This document shows, one piece after another, positions 48,918 to 57,923 of a DNA stretch of 64,000 nt; position 1 is the stretch's first letter, and every line of letters starts with the position of its first letter. The stretch is from Streptomyces sp. NBC_01716. GTDB lineage: Bacteria > Actinomycetota > Actinomycetes > Streptomycetales > Streptomycetaceae. Below the pieces are notes generated by a model. That model was not told where the DNA came from and did not search any database. It saw only the letters and a list, made by a program, of their open reading frames with translations. The stretch covers positions 4,154,001-4,218,000 of the forward strand of contig NZ_CP109181.1 in the NCBI RefSeq assembly GCF_036248275.1, in the 5' to 3' direction. The position numbers and the translations under genes are program-made.

Positions 48918-51062
48918 ATGCGCACCGAGGATGTACTGGCCGCGATCGCGACCGGTCTGTGGCGCTGGGACAACGCGGCCGGGTACGTCACCCTCGACGC
49001 GGAGGGGGCACGGCTGCTCGGGCTGCCCGCGGAGCCCACGGTCCTCAGCGAGGCGGCCATGCGCGCGCGCCTGCATCCGGTCGACTGGGCCGAGACCTAC
49101 GGCATCGTGCGCCTCGCCGTCGCCGAGGGGACGGTCGCCGAGGCCCAGGTGCGGGTCGTGGGCGAGGACGGGCAGGTGCTCCGTACCATCAGGTCCCGCT
49201 CCAAGCCGCTGGTCACCAAGCACGAGTACGGCGACGACTACGAGCTGATCGGCACCCTTCAGGAGATCGTCGCGCCCCATCCGGGCGCGCTGACGGGGCA
49301 GAGCCCGGTCGCCGGCGACTGGCGGCGCTCACGTGAGGCGTTCCTGCTCGACGCGGGGCGGGCGCTCGCCGAGGCGCGCTCCACCGCCGAGGTGCTGCGG
49401 GTCGCGGCGTCGCTGTCCATGCCGGGCTTCTCCCCCGACGGGCTCGCCGTCTTCGGCGTCGAGGGTGATCATCTGACGGTCATCGGGCACCATGGGCACC
49501 CGGACGGCGCGGAGGGACCCTTCACGGACATGTCCGTGAACACGGACTACCCGGCGGCCGAGGTCGTACGGACCGGCCGGGCCATCTATCTGCCGACGCC
49601 CAGGGACTACCACGACCGCTACCCGGCCACCTGGCCGCTGGTGCAGGGTTTCGGACGTCAGTCCTGGGCCTTCGTGCCGCTGATCGTCGCCGGGCGCACG
49701 ATGGGCGCCTGGATGGCGGCCTTCAAGCACCCGGTGACGTTCACGCCCGACGAGCGGTCCGTGCTGACGACGGTCGGCAGGATGCTCGCGCAGGCGCTGG
49801 TACGCGCGGACGCCGCGGAGACCGAGCGCGAGCTGTCCCTGGGGCTCCAGCGCTCGATGATGCCGACGCTGGGGCCGGACATCCCGGGGATGAGCGTGGC
49901 CGCGCGCTATGTGCCGACGGGCGGCGGGCTCCAGGTGGGCGGCGACTGGTACGACATGATCCCGCTGCCCGGCGGCGGCAAGGTGGCGCTGGTCATCGGG
50001 GACGTCCAGGGGCACGACGTACGGGCCGCGGGCCTGATGGGGCAGCTGCGGATCGCCCTGCGCGCGTACGCCGCCGAGGGGCACCGGCCCGACGCCGTAC
50101 TGGCCCGTGCCTCGCGCTTCCTGCACGGCTTGTACGAGTTCTCGGTCCCGCACGGACTTACGGACCCCCACGACGACGAGGACGGCGAGGACCCCGAGTA
50201 CGGCCTGGCGCGCTTCGCGACATGCCTCTACATGGAGGTCGACCCGGACTCCGGCACACTCGACATCGCACGGGCCGGGCATCCCGACCCGGTGATCCGC
50301 GCGGCGGACGGCACGGCGGTCATCCGGCAGACGGCGGGCGGGCTGCCGCTGGGCATCGAGGCGGACTCGAACTACCCGACGACCCGGGTGGTTCTGGAGC
50401 CCGGCGACACGATGATGCTCTGCACCGACGGGCTGATCGAGACCGGCGGGCACGACATGCTGAGCGGCTGGACGCGGCTGCGGCCCGTGCTGGAGAACAA
50501 CACGGGCGTGTCGCTGGAGAAGCTCGCGGACGCGCTGGTGGAGGCTGTCCACGGCCCCGGCTCGCACTACACGACGGGCCCGCTCGCCGACCGCCGCGAG
50601 GACGACATCGCGCTGATGCTGCTCGCGCGGGACACCACACCGGCGGCACCGGCGCGACCGCACCCGCGCCGTGCGGTGCTGACGATCTCCCAGGCCGAAC
50701 CCGCGCAGGTCGCGGGCGCGCGGGGGCATCTGAAGGACCTGCTGCACGACTGGGCGGACGAGGAGCAGGTCGACTCGGCGGTGCTGATGCTCTCCGAGAT
50801 GGCGACGAACGTGCTCGTCCACACGGACGGCGACGCGGTGCTGATCGCGGAGGCGGCGGGGGAGCGGGGCAGACGCCGCCTGCGGGTGGAGGTCTCTGAC
50901 GCGAGCGACGAACTCCCCCACAAGCGCAGGCCCGGCGAACTGGCGTCGAGCGGCCGGGGCCTGGTGCTGCTGGAGATGCTGGCGGACGCGTGGGGGGTGG
51001 ACCCGCGGGGCGAGGGCAAGTCAATCTGGTTCGAGATCTACGAAGACGGCGACGCGGGCTGA
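48918..51062 (+). CDS. SpoIIE-type PP2C phosphatase with PAS, GAF and ATPase domains
   Basis: 714 residues. PAS-like domain (1-110), GAF domain (about 140-300; ALVRADAAETERELSLGLQRSMMP follows), SpoIIE phosphatase (about 320-565: GGDWYDMIPLPGGG, VIGDVQGHDVRAAGLMGQL, MMLCTDGLIETGG, DRREDDIALMLLARD), then a C-terminal HATPase_c anti-sigma kinase (about 590-714: LSEMATNVLVHTDG, GRGLVLLEMLADAWGV). This combination controls sigma-factor partner switching through both dephosphorylation and phosphorylation of an antagonist. ATG 48918 has TAAAGT ending 6 bases upstream: probably leaderless. Confidence 0.93.
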   Translation: MRTEDVLAAIATGLWRWDNAAGYVTLDAEGARLLGLPAEPTVLSEAAMRARLHPVDWAETYGIVRLAVAEGTVAEAQVRVVGEDGQVLRTIRSRSKPLVTKHEYGDDYELIGTLQEIVAPHPGALTGQSPVAGDWRRSREAFLLDAGRALAEARSTAEVLRVAASLSMPGFSPDGLAVFGVEGDHLTVIGHHGHPDGAEGPFTDMSVNTDYPAAEVVRTGRAIYLPTPRDYHDRYPATWPLVQGFGRQSWAFVPLIVAGRTMGAWMAAFKHPVTFTPDERSVLTTVGRMLAQALVRADAAETERELSLGLQRSMMPTLGPDIPGMSVAARYVPTGGGLQVGGDWYDMIPLPGGGKVALVIGDVQGHDVRAAGLMGQLRIALRAYAAEGHRPDAVLARASRFLHGLYEFSVPHGLTDPHDDEDGEDPEYGLARFATCLYMEVDPDSGTLDIARAGHPDPVIRAADGTAVIRQTAGGLPLGIEADSNYPTTRVVLEPGDTMMLCTDGLIETGGHDMLSGWTRLRPVLENNTGVSLEKLADALVEAVHGPGSHYTTGPLADRREDDIALMLLARDTTPAAPARPHPRRAVLTISQAEPAQVAGARGHLKDLLHDWADEEQVDSAVLMLSEMATNVLVHTDGDAVLIAEAAGERGRRRLRVEVSDASDELPHKRRPGELASSGRGLVLLEMLADAWGVDPRGEGKSIWFEIYEDGDAG

Positions 51063-51074
51063 CCGGATCGCGCC

Positions 51075-51116
51075 GGTGCGGTCGCTCTGGTGCGGTCGCT
51101 CTGGTGCGGTCGCTGT
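51075..51116. repeat. Three tandem copies of a 14-bp repeat
   Basis: GGTGCGGTCGCTCT occurs twice exactly, then once with one change, between the stops of two convergent genes, ending at the permease stop. Confidence 0.9.
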
Positions 51117-52177
51117 CACGGAGAGCGCGCCTCGTACCGTTCGCGGATCTCCGCGAGGACCCCGAAGGCCGCCGCCGTCAGCGGCACCGCCAGCAGTGTT
51201 CCCAGGATCCCGGCCACGCTCGCGCCCGCCGTGATCGCCAGCATCACGACCGCCGGATGCATCTGCACCGTACGGCTCTGGATCACCGGCTGGAGCACAT
51301 GGCCCTCCAGGACCTGCACGGCCAGTACGACCCCGAGCGCCCACAGCGCGATCACCACGCCCCGGTCGGCGAGCGCGACGAGCACCGCCACGGCGCCGGT
51401 CAGGAACGCCCCCAGGTACGGGATGTACGCCCCCACGAACACCAGTGCGCCCAGCCCGACCGCGCCCGGCACGCGCAGGATCAGCAAGCCGGCGGTGATA
51501 CAGATCGCGTCGATGAGCGCGATGAAGGTCGTCCCGCGCATGAAGCCCTCGACGGCCCCGAACGCCCGCCGCGCCATCGCCTCCACGACGTCGCCCGTAC
51601 GGCGCGGGGCGAGGGAGCGCAGCGCGCCGGCGACCCGGTCGGAGTCCTTGAGGAAGAAGAAGATCAGCAGCAGCGCGAGGACGGCGGTGGCGATCAGCTC
51701 GCCGACGACGCTGAGCCCGGTGATCACGCCGGAGGCGGCCGTACCGCCGAACTTGCCCAGCAGATCCCGCGCGTTCGACGCGATGTCGTCCAGCGACGTC
51801 CCGGCGGCCCCGAACTGCTTGCTGAGGTCCCGCCCGGCCTGCCTGAGCGAGTCGACGATCTGGTCGCCGGTCTCGATGAGCGCGGTGACGACGACGTATC
51901 CGGCCCCGCCGACGACCGCGACCAGCGCCAGACAGGTCAGCCCGGCGGCGAGGGACTTGGGCATCCGCATGGCGACCAGCCGCCGGTAGAGCGGGCCGAG
52001 GAGCGCGGTCCCGAGGATCGCGAGCAGTACGGGGGTGACGGCCGTCTTGAAGGTGATGACGATCCACACCCCGACGGCGACGACACCGGCGACGAGCAGC
52101 ACGACGGCGCACCAGGCACCCACCCGCCAGACCTCCGGGGGCAGCACGCCGGGCGGGCCCCCGCGCGAGTTCTCCAT
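51116..52177 (-). CDS. AI-2E family transporter
   Basis: 353 residues, seven to eight membrane segments: AWCAVVLLVAGVVAVGVWIVI, VLLAILGTALLGPLY, LAAGLTCLALVAVVGGAGYVVV, LIATAVLALLLIFFFLKD, then GAVGLGALVFVGAYIPYLGAFLTGAVAVLVAL and a C-terminal pair. The motifs FFLKDSDR and PYLGAFL and the HVLQPVIQSRTVQMHP segment mark the AI-2E/PerM family. Members export ions or small solutes; AI-2 transport is not established for most. ATG 52177; GTG 52246 upstream is a less likely start. Confidence 0.9.
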   Translation of the reverse strand: MENSRGGPPGVLPPEVWRVGAWCAVVLLVAGVVAVGVWIVITFKTAVTPVLLAILGTALLGPLYRRLVAMRMPKSLAAGLTCLALVAVVGGAGYVVVTALIETGDQIVDSLRQAGRDLSKQFGAAGTSLDDIASNARDLLGKFGGTAASGVITGLSVVGELIATAVLALLLIFFFLKDSDRVAGALRSLAPRRTGDVVEAMARRAFGAVEGFMRGTTFIALIDAICITAGLLILRVPGAVGLGALVFVGAYIPYLGAFLTGAVAVLVALADRGVVIALWALGVVLAVQVLEGHVLQPVIQSRTVQMHPAVVMLAITAGASVAGILGTLLAVPLTAAAFGVLAEIRERYEARSP

Positions 52178-52300
52178 CCGCCCACCCGACCACGCCGTCC
52201 GGGGCGCTGCCCCACGGATGGGGCCGGGTGGGTGACGGAGTGTCACTCACAGGTGGAGCGGGGCCGATCGGGGCGGAGTCCGCCCCGCTCCACCCGGACT

Positions 52301-52487
52301 TAGGGCGTGTCTTTCGGATCTTGCCGGGCTCGCGAGCCCTGGCACGCACGCACGCCGCGTTGTCGTCGGTCGGCATGGCTCCGCCATGCCTCCCTCCTCC
52401 GCCTTGCGACCGCACGCACCAACGGGACATCAGCCGCTGCCGCGGCGGGCGCTCCCTCATCCGGCCTGATCCAAAAGACACGCCCTA
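52301..52487. mobile_element. 187-bp element with terminal inverted repeats TAGGGCGTGTC
   Basis: Left end TAGGGCGTGTCTTTCGGATC and the complement of the right end, TAGGGCGTGTCTTTTGGATC, match at 19 of 20. The interior is non-coding and contains an inner palindrome (CATGGCTCCGCCATG) and AGGGCTCGCGAGCCC-like hairpins. The right terminal TA plus the next base form the TAG stop of the pirin gene. A divergent relative is at about 59898-60256. Size and structure fit a miniature inverted-repeat transposable element (MITE). Confidence 0.85.
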
Positions 52488-53438
52488 CTCGGCGCCCGCC
52501 GGCACCGTGCCCAGCCGGCCCGCCTGGAAGTCCTCGAAGGCCTGCTGGAGCTCGGCGTGACTGTTCATCACGAACGGTCCGTAGTGCGCCATCGGCTCCC
52601 GGATCGGCCGGCCGCCCAGCAGGACGACCTCCAGGTCCGGGGTGTTCGAGTCCTGGGACTCGTCCGCGCGGACCGTCAGCGACGACCCCGCGCCGAAGAC
52701 CGCGGTCTGGCCCGTGTGCACGGGCCGCCGGTCGGTACCGACCGCGCCGCGTCCCGCCATGACGTACGCGAGACCGTTGAAGTCCTCGCGCCACGGCAGC
52801 GTGACCTCGGCACCCGGCCGCAGCGTCGCGTGGATCATCGTGATCGGCGTGTGCGTGATGCCGGGGCCCTCGTGCCCGTCCAGCGAGCCCGCGATCACCC
52901 GCAGCAGCGCGCCTCCGTCGTGCGAGGTCAGGAGCTGCACCTGGCCGCCGCGGATGTCCTGGTAGCGCGGGTCCATCATCTTGTCGGCCGCGGGCAGGTT
53001 CACCCAGAGCTGGAGGCCGTGGAAGAGACCGCCGGACACCACGAGCGACTCCGGCGGCGCCTCGATGTGCAGCAGGCCGGAGCCCGCGGTCATCCACTGC
53101 GTGTCGCCGTTACGGATCGTTCCGCCGCCACCGTTGCTGTCCTGGTGGATGAAGGTGCCGTCGATCAGGTACGTCACGGTCTCGAAGCCGCGGTGCGGGT
53201 GCCAGGGAGTGCCCTTCGGCTCTCCGGGCGCGTACTCCACCTCGCCCATCTGGTCCATCATGATGAACGGGTCGAGGTGCTGGTAGTTGATCCCCGCGAA
53301 CGCCCGGCGCACCGGGAATCCCTCGCCCTCGAAGCCACCGGGCGCGGTGGACACGGCGAGCACGGGCCGGGCGACGGCGTCGGCTGCCGCAGTGACACGG
53401 GGAAGGGTGAGTGGATTTTCGACGGTCACGGCGGGCAT
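52485..53438 (-). CDS. Pirin family protein
   Basis: 317 residues, bicupin. The first cupin has metal ligands in GTPWHPHRGFETVTYLIDG and LLHIEAPPESL; the second cupin (about 190-300) lacks most ligands, as is usual for pirins. Some bacterial pirins are quercetinases or redox-sensing regulators; the role here is unknown. ATG 53438 has GGAGG 8 bases upstream. A good promoter precedes it. Its TAG stop is provided by the inverted-repeat element. Confidence 0.92.
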   Translation of the reverse strand: MPAVTVENPLTLPRVTAAADAVARPVLAVSTAPGGFEGEGFPVRRAFAGINYQHLDPFIMMDQMGEVEYAPGEPKGTPWHPHRGFETVTYLIDGTFIHQDSNGGGGTIRNGDTQWMTAGSGLLHIEAPPESLVVSGGLFHGLQLWVNLPAADKMMDPRYQDIRGGQVQLLTSHDGGALLRVIAGSLDGHEGPGITHTPITMIHATLRPGAEVTLPWREDFNGLAYVMAGRGAVGTDRRPVHTGQTAVFGAGSSLTVRADESQDSNTPDLEVVLLGGRPIREPMAHYGPFVMNSHAELQQAFEDFQAGRLGTVPAGAE

Positions 53439-53464
53439 CGGGGGCCTCCTCGGCTTCGGGCTCC

Positions 53465-53493
53465 AATTTAGTTGAAAGGTGAACATCTGACAA
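53465..53493 (-). promoter_or_regulatory. Pirin gene promoter
   Basis: On the minus strand TTGTCA (53493-53488) and TAAATT (53470-53465) are exactly 17 bases apart. The spacer holds TTCACCTTTCAAC, part of an A/T-rich near-repeat that could be a MarR-type operator. Confidence 0.7.
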
Positions 53494-53588
53494 GGCAGCG
53501 GTTATTCCGCACGCGTGTCACGCGCGTCACCAGGGGAAATCCAGCGCCGGCCGGGGTTCAGCCGCGCACCTGTCAGCCGTACGACGGC

Positions 53589-54050
53589 TCAGCCGTACAT
53601 CCGCCGCATCGCGAAGTCGACCATCTGCTCCACGGCCTTCGCGTCGAACACCATCCGGTGCTCGCCCTCCATGTCGATCACGAAGCCGTAGCCCGTCGGC
53701 AGCAGATCGATCACCTCGGCACCGGTGATCACGAAGTACTTCGACTCCTTGCCCGCGTACCGCCGCAGCTCCTTGAGCGTGCTGAACATCGGGATGACCG
53801 GCTGCTGGGTGTTGTGCAGGGCCAGGAAGCCGGGGTTGTCACCGCGCGGGCAGTAGACCTTCGACGTCGCGAAGATCTGCTGGAAGTCCTCGGCGGACAG
53901 CGACCCGGTGGTGAACGCCCGCACCGCGTCGGCCAGCGAGGGAGGGGACGGCTCGGGGTACAGCGGCTGCTCCCCGTATCCGCCGCCCATCGGCTGCTGC
54001 GGGGGCGCGTACTGCTGCTGGGCGCCAGCGTTCTGGTCGTAGCCGTACAT
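53589..54050 (-). CDS. SseB-like N-terminal domain protein
   Basis: 153 residues. A Gln/Pro/Gly-rich start (MYGYDQNAGAQQQYAPPQQP) leads to an SseB_N-like domain: FQQIFATSKVYCPRGDNPGFLALHNTQQPVIPMFSTLKELRRYAGKESKYFVITGAEVIDLLPTGYGFVID. The family is poorly characterised (linked to type III secretion only in enterics). ATG 54050 has TAGTCT ending 7 bases upstream: probably leaderless. Confidence 0.85.
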   Translation of the reverse strand: MYGYDQNAGAQQQYAPPQQPMGGGYGEQPLYPEPSPPSLADAVRAFTTGSLSAEDFQQIFATSKVYCPRGDNPGFLALHNTQQPVIPMFSTLKELRRYAGKESKYFVITGAEVIDLLPTGYGFVIDMEGEHRMVFDAKAVEQMVDFAMRRMYG

Positions 54051-54132
54051 GGGCCCAAGACTACTGAGGAAAAGGCCCACCCATGGGCCGCATGCGCTCC
54101 TCGTCGTCCTCGTCACAGATGTCCGGTAGGGG

Positions 54133-54159
54133 TTGCATCTTATTACCGACGGGTAGCAT
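54133..54159 (+). promoter_or_regulatory. Promoter/operator region of the acyl-CoA dehydrogenase gene
   Basis: TTGCAT (54133-54138) and TAGCAT (54154-54159) are 15 bases apart, and the spacer/-10 contains TACCGACGGGTA (54144-54155), an inverted repeat with TACC/GGTA arms, positioned as a repressor site. Fatty-acid-responsive control is possible. Confidence 0.45.
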
Positions 54160-54223
54160 CATCGGAGCACTACTGATACGCGTACGAGGAATCCGCCTCC
54201 CAACCGCTTACGGAGCCGTCGCC

Positions 54224-56050
54224 ATGGGGCACTACAAGTCGAATCTCCGCGACATCGAGTTCAACCTCTTCGAGGTCCTCGGGCGCGACAAGCTGTACGG
54301 CACGGGCCCGTTCGCGGAGATGGACGTCGAGACAGCCAAGACGATTCTCTCCGAGGTCACCAGGCTCGCCGAGTCCGAGCTGGCCGCCTCCTACGCCGAC
54401 GCGGACCGCAATCCCCCCGTCTTCGACCCCGAGACCAACACCGCCCCCGTCCCCGCCTCCTTCAAGAAGAGCTATCAGGCCTTCATGGACTCGGAGTACT
54501 GGCGGCTCGGCCTGCCCGAGGAGATCGGCGGCACCACCTCGCCCCGCTCCCTGATCTGGGCGTACGCGGAGCTGCTGCTCGGCGCCAACCCGGCGATCTG
54601 GATGTACACCTCGGGCCCGGCCTTCGCCGGCATCCTCTTCCAGGAGGGCAACGAGGCACAGAAGAAGATCGCCGAGATCGCCGTCGACAAGCAGTGGGGC
54701 TCCACGATGGTGCTCACCGAGCCCGACGCGGGCTCGGACGTGGGCGCGGGCCGCACGAAGGCCGTCGAGCAGGAGGACGGCTCCTGGCACATCGAGGGCG
54801 TGAAGCGCTTCATCACCTCCGGTGAGCACGACATGTCGGACAACATCCTTCACTACGTGCTGGCCCGCCCCGAGGGAGCGGGACCCGGCACGAAGGGCCT
54901 GTCCCTCTTCCTCGTACCGAAGTACGAGTTCGACTGGGAGACCGGCGAGCTGGGCGAGCGCAACGGTGTGTACGCGACGAACGTCGAGCACAAGATGGGC
55001 CTCAAGGCGTCGAACACGTGCGAGCTGACCTTCGGCGACCGGCACCCCGCCAAGGGCTGGCTGATCGGTGACAAGCACGAGGGCATCCGCCAGATGTTCA
55101 TGATCATCGAGTTCGCCCGGATGATGGTCGGCACGAAGGCCATCGCCGCGCTCTCGACGGGGTATCTGAACGCGCTGGAGTACGCGAAGGAGCGCGTCCA
55201 GGGCCCGGACCTCTCGCAGTTCATGGACAAGAGCGCGCCCAAGGTCACCATCACGCACCACCCGGACGTACGCCGCTCGCTGATGACGCAGAAGGCGTAC
55301 GCCGAGGGCATGCGCTCGCTGGTGCTCTACACCGCCTCCCTCCAGGACGAGATCGCCAAGCGGGAGGCGGAGGGCGAGGACGTGAAGGCGCAGCACGCGC
55401 TGAACGACCTGCTGCTGCCGATCGTGAAGGGCTACGGCTCCGAAAAGTCGTACGAGCAGCTGGCCCAGTCGCTCCAGACGCTCGGTGGCTCCGGGTATCT
55501 CCAGGAGTACCCGATCGAGCAGTACATCCGCGACGCCAAGATCGACACTCTTTACGAGGGCACCACCGCCATCCAGGGCCAGGACTTCTTCTTCCGGAAG
55601 ATCGTCCGCGACCAGGGGCAGGCGCTGAACACCCTCTCCGAGGAGATCAAGCAGTTCCTCGCCGTCGGGACGGGGGGCGCGGAGCTGGCGCCGGCCCGCG
55701 ACGCGCTCGCCAAGGCGGCCGTCGACCTGGAGGCGATCGTCGGCAGGATGCTGACCGACCTCTCCGCCACGGCCGATGACGTCAAGAACATCTACAAGGT
55801 GGGCCTGAACACCACCCGCCTGCTGATGGCCTCGGGCGATGTCGTCGTCGGCTATCTGCTGCTGCGCGGTGCGGCGGTGGCCGTGGAGAAGCTGGAGACG
55901 GCGTCCGCGAAGGACGTGCCCTTCTACCAGGGCAAGATCGCGGCGGCGAAGTTCTTCGCGGCGAGCGTCCTGCCGGGGGTCTCGGTGGAGCGCGCGGTGG
56001 CCGAGTCGGTCGACAACTCGCTGATGGAGCTGGACGAGGCGGCGTTCTAG
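54224..56050 (+). CDS. Acyl-CoA dehydrogenase, long (DmdC/FadE5-like) type
   Basis: 608 residues, longer than the usual 380-residue enzyme, as in the acyl-CoA dehydrogenases with a C-terminal extension. N-terminal EFNLFEVLGRDKLYGTGPFAEM is typical of this subgroup. FAD/substrate motifs: MVLTEPDAGSDVG, VKRFITSGEHD, catalytic-region YEGTTAIQGQDFFFRKI, and QLAQSLQTLGGSGYLQEYPIEQYIRDAKI. Performs the first beta-oxidation step on acyl-CoAs; chain length unknown. ATG 54224 has GGAG about 10 bases upstream. Confidence 0.93.
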   Translation: MGHYKSNLRDIEFNLFEVLGRDKLYGTGPFAEMDVETAKTILSEVTRLAESELAASYADADRNPPVFDPETNTAPVPASFKKSYQAFMDSEYWRLGLPEEIGGTTSPRSLIWAYAELLLGANPAIWMYTSGPAFAGILFQEGNEAQKKIAEIAVDKQWGSTMVLTEPDAGSDVGAGRTKAVEQEDGSWHIEGVKRFITSGEHDMSDNILHYVLARPEGAGPGTKGLSLFLVPKYEFDWETGELGERNGVYATNVEHKMGLKASNTCELTFGDRHPAKGWLIGDKHEGIRQMFMIIEFARMMVGTKAIAALSTGYLNALEYAKERVQGPDLSQFMDKSAPKVTITHHPDVRRSLMTQKAYAEGMRSLVLYTASLQDEIAKREAEGEDVKAQHALNDLLLPIVKGYGSEKSYEQLAQSLQTLGGSGYLQEYPIEQYIRDAKIDTLYEGTTAIQGQDFFFRKIVRDQGQALNTLSEEIKQFLAVGTGGAELAPARDALAKAAVDLEAIVGRMLTDLSATADDVKNIYKVGLNTTRLLMASGDVVVGYLLLRGAAVAVEKLETASAKDVPFYQGKIAAAKFFAASVLPGVSVERAVAESVDNSLMELDEAAF

Positions 56051-56203
56051 AAGTCGTCCGGCGCTCTTTCGCCAAGTCCGTCCGGCAGTCTTCCGCCAAG
56101 TCGTCCACGGGCGCCGGGCGGGCCGTGATCACGGTCCGTCCGGCGTCCGGCGTCCGCTTCAGCCGTGCGAATACGCCAAAGCATGGCTCGTTATGGTGAT
56201 CCC

Positions 56204-57508
56204 ATGAGCAGATCCGCCCGCTTCGACCGCGGCCACACCGACGACCTGATGACCTTCCTCGCCGCAAGCCCCACGCCGTACCACGCGGTGGCGAGCGCCG
56301 CCGAGCGCCTGGAGAAGGCCGGCTTCCGGCAGGTCCAGGAGACGGACGCGTGGGAGGGGACCACCGGCGGCAAGTACGTCGTGCGCGGCGGGGCGCTCAT
56401 CGCCTGGTACGTCCCGGAGGGGGCCGAGCCGCACACGCCGTTCCGGATCGTCGGCGCGCACACGGACTCCCCCAACCTCCGGGTGAAGCCGATCCCGGAC
56501 ACCGGGGCGTACGGCTGGCGGCAGGTCGCCGTCGAGGTGTATGGCGGGCCGCTGCTCAACACCTGGCTCGACCGGGACCTCGGGCTGGCCGGCCGTATCT
56601 CCCTGCGGGACGGCAGCCACCGGCTCGTCAACGTGGACCGGCCGCTGATGCGCGTACCGCAGCTGGCCGTCCATCTGGACCGCGGGGTCAACACCGACGG
56701 TCTGAAGCTCAACCCGCAGCGGCACATGCAGCCGATCTGGGGGCTCGGCGAGGTCGGGGAGGGCGACCTGATCCGCTTCGTCGCCGAGGAGGCCGGGGTC
56801 GCGGCGTCCGACATCACCGGCTGGGACCTGATGCCGCACTCCGTCGAGCCGCCCGCCTATCTCGGGCGCGACCGCGACCTGGTGGCCGGGCCGCGGATGG
56901 ACAACCTGCTGTCGGTGCACGCCGGGACGGCCGCGCTGGCCGCCGTCGCGGGGGCCGCGGGTTCGGGCACGGAGCTGCCGTACATCCCGGTCCTCGCCGC
57001 CTTCGACCACGAGGAGAGCGGCTCCCAGTCGGACACCGGCGCCGACGGGCCCCTGCTGGGCACGGTGATGGAGCGCTCGGTGCTGGCACGCGGCGGTTCG
57101 TACGAGGACCGGGCGCGGGCCCTGGCCGGTACGGTCTGCCTCTCCTCCGACACCGGGCACGCCGTGCACCCCAACTACCCGGAGCGGCACGACCCGACGC
57201 ACCACCCGCGCGCCAACGGCGGCCCGATCCTCAAGGTCAACGTCAACATGCGGTACGCCACGGACGGCGGCGGGCGCGCGGTGTTCGCGGCGGCGTGCGA
57301 GCGGGCCGGGGTGCCGTGGCAGACGTTCGTCTCGAACAACTCGATGCCCTGCGGCACGACTATCGGCCCGATCACGGCGGCCCGGCACGGCATCAAGACG
57401 GTCGACATCGGGGCGGCGATCGTCTCGATGCACAGCGCGCGCGAACTGTGCGGCGCGGACGACCCGTTCCTGCTGGCCAACGCGCTGGCCGCGTTCCTGG
57501 AGGGCTGA
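56204..57508 (+). CDS. M18 family aminopeptidase
   Basis: 434 residues, dizinc aspartyl aminopeptidase-like. Metal ligands and active site: AHTDSPNLRVKP (His, Asp), DHEESGSQSDTGADG (Glu pair), SSDTGHAVHPNY (Asp), and a C-terminal His in IVSMHSARE. ATG 56204 has TATGGT ending 6 bases upstream: probably leaderless. Upstream in-frame ATG at 56165 is less likely. It cleaves acidic or neutral N-terminal residues from peptides. Confidence 0.94.
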   Translation: MSRSARFDRGHTDDLMTFLAASPTPYHAVASAAERLEKAGFRQVQETDAWEGTTGGKYVVRGGALIAWYVPEGAEPHTPFRIVGAHTDSPNLRVKPIPDTGAYGWRQVAVEVYGGPLLNTWLDRDLGLAGRISLRDGSHRLVNVDRPLMRVPQLAVHLDRGVNTDGLKLNPQRHMQPIWGLGEVGEGDLIRFVAEEAGVAASDITGWDLMPHSVEPPAYLGRDRDLVAGPRMDNLLSVHAGTAALAAVAGAAGSGTELPYIPVLAAFDHEESGSQSDTGADGPLLGTVMERSVLARGGSYEDRARALAGTVCLSSDTGHAVHPNYPERHDPTHHPRANGGPILKVNVNMRYATDGGGRAVFAAACERAGVPWQTFVSNNSMPCGTTIGPITAARHGIKTVDIGAAIVSMHSARELCGADDPFLLANALAAFLEG

Positions 57509-57610
57509 CTTCCGCGGGCCGAACTCCCTTCTCCCGCATGGGTGTTCCCGGGCCGGGTACCCGCATGGGCGGCCCGGGAACGGCCACCACTCGTGTCAGA
57601 GGCGGGATTC

Positions 57611-57829
57611 ATGGGCGTTGGCGGATGCATCGCACTCATCGCGGTGGGGGCGATCCTCACCTTCGCGACGGACTGGGAGGCGGAGAGCGTCAACCTCGAC
57701 CTGGTCGGGGTGATTCTGATGGCGGTCGGCCTCATCGGTATCGCGACATTCACGAGCATGGCGAAGCGCCGGCGGACGATCGTGACACCGCCGACGGTCA
57801 TCGAACGCGACCGGCAACACGACTTGTAG
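57611..57829 (+). CDS. DUF6458-like small membrane protein
   Basis: 72 residues with two membrane segments (MGVGGCIALIAVGAILTFATDW and VNLDLVGVILMAVGLIGIATF) and a basic tail. The layout and the FATDW...DLVGVILM spacing fit DUF6458 proteins of streptomycetes; function unknown. A GAGGCGGG ribosome binding site precedes the ATG. Confidence 0.85.
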   Translation: MGVGGCIALIAVGAILTFATDWEAESVNLDLVGVILMAVGLIGIATFTSMAKRRRTIVTPPTVIERDRQHDL

Positions 57830-57923
57830 GCCGGGGCCGTACGTGCTCCGCACGCCGGGGGCTGTACGTGGTCCGTAAGCCGTCGGCCGTACGCCGGAGC
57901 CCGCACGCCGGGGCGGGTACGTG
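57830..57923. repeat. Degenerate repeats between convergent genes
   Basis: GCCGGGGCCGTACGTG, GCCGGGGGCTGTACGTG and GCCGGGGCGGGTACGTG recur about every 25-40 bases across the 94-base gap. Possibly a worn-out tandem array. Confidence 0.55.
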
